NCBI GenBank assembly: GCA_965217825.1
Contig: OZ244571.1
Location: 992,001-1,056,000 of the forward strand
Direction of reading: 5' to 3'
Length of the DNA stretch: 64,000 nucleotides
DNA from: VXNE01 sp965217825
GTDB taxonomy: Bacteria; Pseudomonadota; Gammaproteobacteria; Pseudomonadales; Azotimanducaceae
In this document: positions 61,254 through 64,000 of the stretch, piece after piece
Position numbering within the stretch: the first letter of the stretch is position 1
Layout: every line of letters starts with the position of its first letter
The notes under the pieces: generated by a model
Databases searched by the model: none
What the model saw: only the letters and a program-made list of their open reading frames with translations
Told to the model about the DNA's origin: nothing
Translations under genes and position numbers: made by a program

Positions 61254-64000
61254 ATGAAGATCCGCAGGCGGTTTCGCGTCCTCGACAGGCTCCGCGTGCG
61301 GAACACCGCCGTCGTCGTCCTCGCCGGCCTTTCCGCGACGATGCCCGCAGCGGCGCAGGCACCGCCGGACGAGGACTGGCGCACGATCGACACGTCGCAC
61401 TTCCGCGTCACGTTTCCTGAAGGGCTGGAAGACCTGGCCCGACGTACCACCACGTACGCGGAGCGCATCCACGGCGCGCTTGCCGCGTCGTTCCTCCAGG
61501 CACCCGAAGGTCCAGTGGACATCCTGCTCACGGACCATGCCGACACGGTGGCCGGATCAGCGCAGTACTGGCCGTCCAGCCGCGTCGTAATCAGCGCGCG
61601 TCCACCGGCGGAGAGCCTTGCCCTCGGCTACTACGGGGATTGGCTCGAGACCCTGCTCGTCCACGAACTGACCCACGTATTCCACCTCGACCATGCCGAT
61701 CGGCCTACGCGCCTCGTCAGAGCGGTTCTCGGGCGCATCCCGACGCCCGTCGGGTTTCCCGCATCCATGTCGCCGTCCTGGGTGGTCGAAGGGATCGCTA
61801 CCTGGTTCGAGTCCACGCTCACCGGTACCGGCCGCCTGTACGGGACCTACCACGACATGATCCTGCGGACCGCCGTCCTGGAGGGACGGTTCGAGGGCCC
61901 GGGTCAGGCGGCAGGGCGATCACCGGAGTGGCCGGGGGGAATCCGACCGTACGTCTACGGCGCCAAGTTCCTCGACCACATCGACCGGACCTACGGCAGG
62001 GCCGCGCTTGGCGCGTTCGTCGAGGAGGTCGCCCGGCAGTTGTCCTGGTGGAAGCCGGTTGACGACGCGGGACGGCGCTCGTTCGGATCGGTGTCCCGCG
62101 CGTGGGAGACCTGGGCCGAGGAGTTGCAGACGGCGGGGGAGAGCTTGGCGAAGGATCTTGCCGCCCACGGTCCGGTGACAGTCCCGGAGACCCTGACGCG
62201 CGGTGCGCGCCGCGGCCTGTATCCCGCTATCGCGCCGGACGGGCGGTCTGTCGTCTATGTACGCGCCGATGGGCGTTCGGACACACGGTTGGTCCGCATG
62301 CCGGTTGCTGGCGGTCCATCGCGCTCCGTCGCCCGCGTGAACGGCATCGGGCGGCCTGCCTTCCTGCCCGACGGCAGCCTTGTCTTTGCCCAGCAGGATT
62401 TCTTGGACCGGTATCGAATCGTGAGCGACGTTTACGTCGCGGGCCCTGACGGCGAAGTGCGGCGGGTTACCAGAGGCGCGAGGCTCACTGCCCCCTCCCC
62501 TGGCCCGGACGGAACGTGGGCCGTCGCCGTTGCGTGGCGCGCCGCGTCGAGCGGCCTCGTCAAGGTGGACCTCGACGCAGGCATTGTCAGCGAGATCACG
62601 GTGATCGCGGCGGATACACACTGGGCCTTGCCGGCCGTATCCCCCAACGGCCGCTGGATCGCGGCGACGCGATGGTCCGGCGGTTCCCAGGACCTCGTCA
62701 TCCTCGATATGGCGGGACGGGTCCGGCACCGCCTGACGCGCGACCGCGCCCTGGATGTCGCTCCCGCATGGAGCCCGGGCGGCGACTACCTTGTCTGGAC
62801 GTCGGACCGGACCGGCATCCCCAACATCATCGGCGTGGCGGTGGATCCGGAGACCGGGATCCCCCAGCCACCGGTGATGCTTACCAATGTACGCACCGGC
62901 GCCGCCTACCCGAGCATCGATCCCGCCGCCGAGTGGCTCTACTTCTCCGGCTACCACGCGGACGGCTGGGAAGTGGAACGCACGCCCTTCCTGCCGGGCG
63001 ACGCCGGCCCGGCACCGGTCCCGCTGCCGCGTTTCCGGACTCGCGACGGGGTGGACGGACACCCGCGACCGGCCAGCGGCAGATCGCTCGTGGGACCTGC
63101 GGAACCGGCCCGCCGTTACTCGGCGCTCGACACTCTGCTGCCGCGATACTGGCTGCCGTCCGTCGCCTATCCCGTCACCGTGCCGCACACCAGGGTCGAC
63201 GGCGTCGACGTGCCGCGCCGGCGCCTGATCGGCTACGGAATCAGAGCTTCGACATCGGCCTACGACCTGGTCGGCCGGCACGCCTACGCGGTCAACGTAG
63301 GGCACCACCCTTCCGAGACCCGGACGACCGTGCGGGCCGCGTACCACTACGGCGGCCTCGGTAATCCAAAATTCGGCGTGCGGGCCGGGCAGACCTGGTT
63401 CGAAGACGGGGCTCGCGTGCGCCTCCCAGGTTCGCCGCGCGCCAACCCGGAGCCACAGATCTTCTACGTGCTCGACCGAGAACGGGTGTTGTCCGGATCG
63501 GCGACGTGGCAGCGGCGTCGCGCCCGCTCGAACTTGGCGCTTTCGCTCTCCGCCGGGCTCGTGGACAGCCACCAGGAAGTCCTGGACCGTGACCTCGCAC
63601 CGGTGAGCGGATTCCTGCTCGACCGACCGCAGGCGATCCTCCGTGAACTCGCGGCCTCGGTGACCTGGTCGAACGCCAGGTCCCACGCGCTGCAGATGGG
63701 CGGTGCGCGCGGGGTGGCGCTGTCCGTCCGGGTACGCAGCCGCGAAGACCTGGACGTTCCCGCCGTCCACACCGGGATCGCCGGCCTCGATCGCTCGGTG
63801 GACGACCTCGTGGCGGGCCTTCGCGGCTACTGGCCGCTACCGGCCGGAAACCGCTTCGCAGCCCCGGTGCTGGCCTTTCGGGCCGGCGCGGGGACGGCGA
63901 GAGGACCGCGGTCCTACCGTAGCTATTTCGACGTCGGCGGTATGGCGTCCAGGTTCCCCGTGCGCGGCTACGACGCCGCCGCGCAGTCCGGGAGGCGGGC
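61254..64000 (+). CDS. Exported gluzincin metallopeptidase with TolB-like repeats and probable outer-membrane barrel, 3'-truncated by window edge
   Basis: Open for 915 codons from the ATG at 61254 to the window end. An arginine-rich N-region and VVVLAGLSATMPAAAQA form a signal peptide. HELTHVFHLDHA (residues 137-148) and WVVEGIATWFES (Glu179) give the HExxH...E zinc site of peptidase-MA-like gluzincins. Residues about 320-620 contain TolB/PD40-like propeller units (GLYPAIAPDGRSVVYVRADG, WALPAVSPNGRWIAATRWSG, DVAPAWSPGGDYLVWTSDRT). From about residue 650 alternating hydrophobic strands (RLIGYGIRASTSAYDLVGRH, SARSNLALSLSAGLV-like) suggest a beta barrel. Likely a surface-exposed or periplasmic protease anchored in the outer membrane. 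Confidence 0.85.
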   Translation, partial: MKIRRRFRVLDRLRVRNTAVVVLAGLSATMPAAAQAPPDEDWRTIDTSHFRVTFPEGLEDLARRTTTYAERIHGALAASFLQAPEGPVDILLTDHADTVAGSAQYWPSSRVVISARPPAESLALGYYGDWLETLLVHELTHVFHLDHADRPTRLVRAVLGRIPTPVGFPASMSPSWVVEGIATWFESTLTGTGRLYGTYHDMILRTAVLEGRFEGPGQAAGRSPEWPGGIRPYVYGAKFLDHIDRTYGRAALGAFVEEVARQLSWWKPVDDAGRRSFGSVSRAWETWAEELQTAGESLAKDLAAHGPVTVPETLTRGARRGLYPAIAPDGRSVVYVRADGRSDTRLVRMPVAGGPSRSVARVNGIGRPAFLPDGSLVFAQQDFLDRYRIVSDVYVAGPDGEVRRVTRGARLTAPSPGPDGTWAVAVAWRAASSGLVKVDLDAGIVSEITVIAADTHWALPAVSPNGRWIAATRWSGGSQDLVILDMAGRVRHRLTRDRALDVAPAWSPGGDYLVWTSDRTGIPNIIGVAVDPETGIPQPPVMLTNVRTGAAYPSIDPAAEWLYFSGYHADGWEVERTPFLPGDAGPAPVPLPRFRTRDGVDGHPRPASGRSLVGPAEPARRYSALDTLLPRYWLPSVAYPVTVPHTRVDGVDVPRRRLIGYGIRASTSAYDLVGRHAYAVNVGHHPSETRTTVRAAYHYGGLGNPKFGVRAGQTWFEDGARVRLPGSPRANPEPQIFYVLDRERVLSGSATWQRRRARSNLALSLSAGLVDSHQEVLDRDLAPVSGFLLDRPQAILRELAASVTWSNARSHALQMGGARGVALSVRVRSREDLDVPAVHTGIAGLDRSVDDLVAGLRGYWPLPAGNRFAAPVLAFRAGAGTARGPRSYRSYFDVGGMASRFPVRGYDAAAQSGRR

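Noticed and set aside
61920..63770. Long minus-strand open frame of 616 codons
   Set aside because: It is the antisense shadow of the peptidase gene, lacks family motifs and is Arg/Pro/Gly-rich. The plus frame has the signal peptide, zinc site and repeats.

Overview
The window is high-GC DNA from a proteobacterium, most likely an uncultured gammaproteobacterium. Supporting this are a one-piece tmRNA whose tag reads ANDENYALAA, exonuclease I (SbcB), AmpG, FxsA, and a groESL operon with a CIRCE operator. No ribosomal RNA is present, so the lineage cannot be fixed more closely. The chromosome looks plastic: tandem paralogues, an insertion sequence, a family of palindromic intergenic repeats, several eroded genes and one genomic island.

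1-20 kb: two tandem D-aminoacylase-type amidohydrolases (the first cut by the window edge), SnoaL-like, VOC and cupin proteins, and an IS with a DDE transposase. Then comes a YejA-like oligopeptide-binding protein preceded by a 108-bp tandem repeat, a RES/Xre-type toxin-antitoxin pair, a small VOC protein, PgeF, a decayed AidB-like acyl-CoA dehydrogenase, a Uma2 nuclease-like protein, an acyl-CoA ligase, a DUF2235 hydrolase, a possible double-glycine-leader peptide, and an ATL/AmpG/cobalamin adenosyltransferase operon. 20-32 kb is core-like: fxsA, groESL, a PuuD-like membrane protein, a coiled-coil protein, an acyltransferase, a short-repeat array, sbcB, an osmoprotectant ABC transporter, a DegT aminotransferase, a Sel1-repeat protein and ssrA (tmRNA).

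32.3-50.7 kb is a genomic island starting exactly at the 3' end of tmRNA and ending at a remnant of a P4-type integrase. It carries defence-type genes: (i) a compact co-directional set of ParB-like protein, SNF2-type helicase, DUF3883 protein and C5-cytosine methyltransferase, followed by a truncated Vsr nuclease; (ii) a membrane protein overlapping a DUF4868/KwaB-like protein, resembling Kiwa; (iii) a protein of about 1,850 residues with a sacsin-like GHKL ATPase at the N-terminus and a DUF3883 domain at the C-terminus. Set (i) does not match a named system I can recall and is the best candidate here for an undescribed one.

50.7-64 kb: an AAA/DUF4143 ATPase behind a perfect 12-bp inverted repeat, a fragment of a second such ATPase, a TauD-type dioxygenase with a truncated NTF2-like partner, a Fic protein, and a tightly linked cell-wall cluster (MltB, Bax-like glucosaminidase, polysaccharide deacetylase). 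Transposase and DUF3604 remnants and HigBA follow. The window ends inside a 915-codon open frame combining a gluzincin metallopeptidase, TolB-like propeller repeats and probably a C-terminal outer-membrane barrel.
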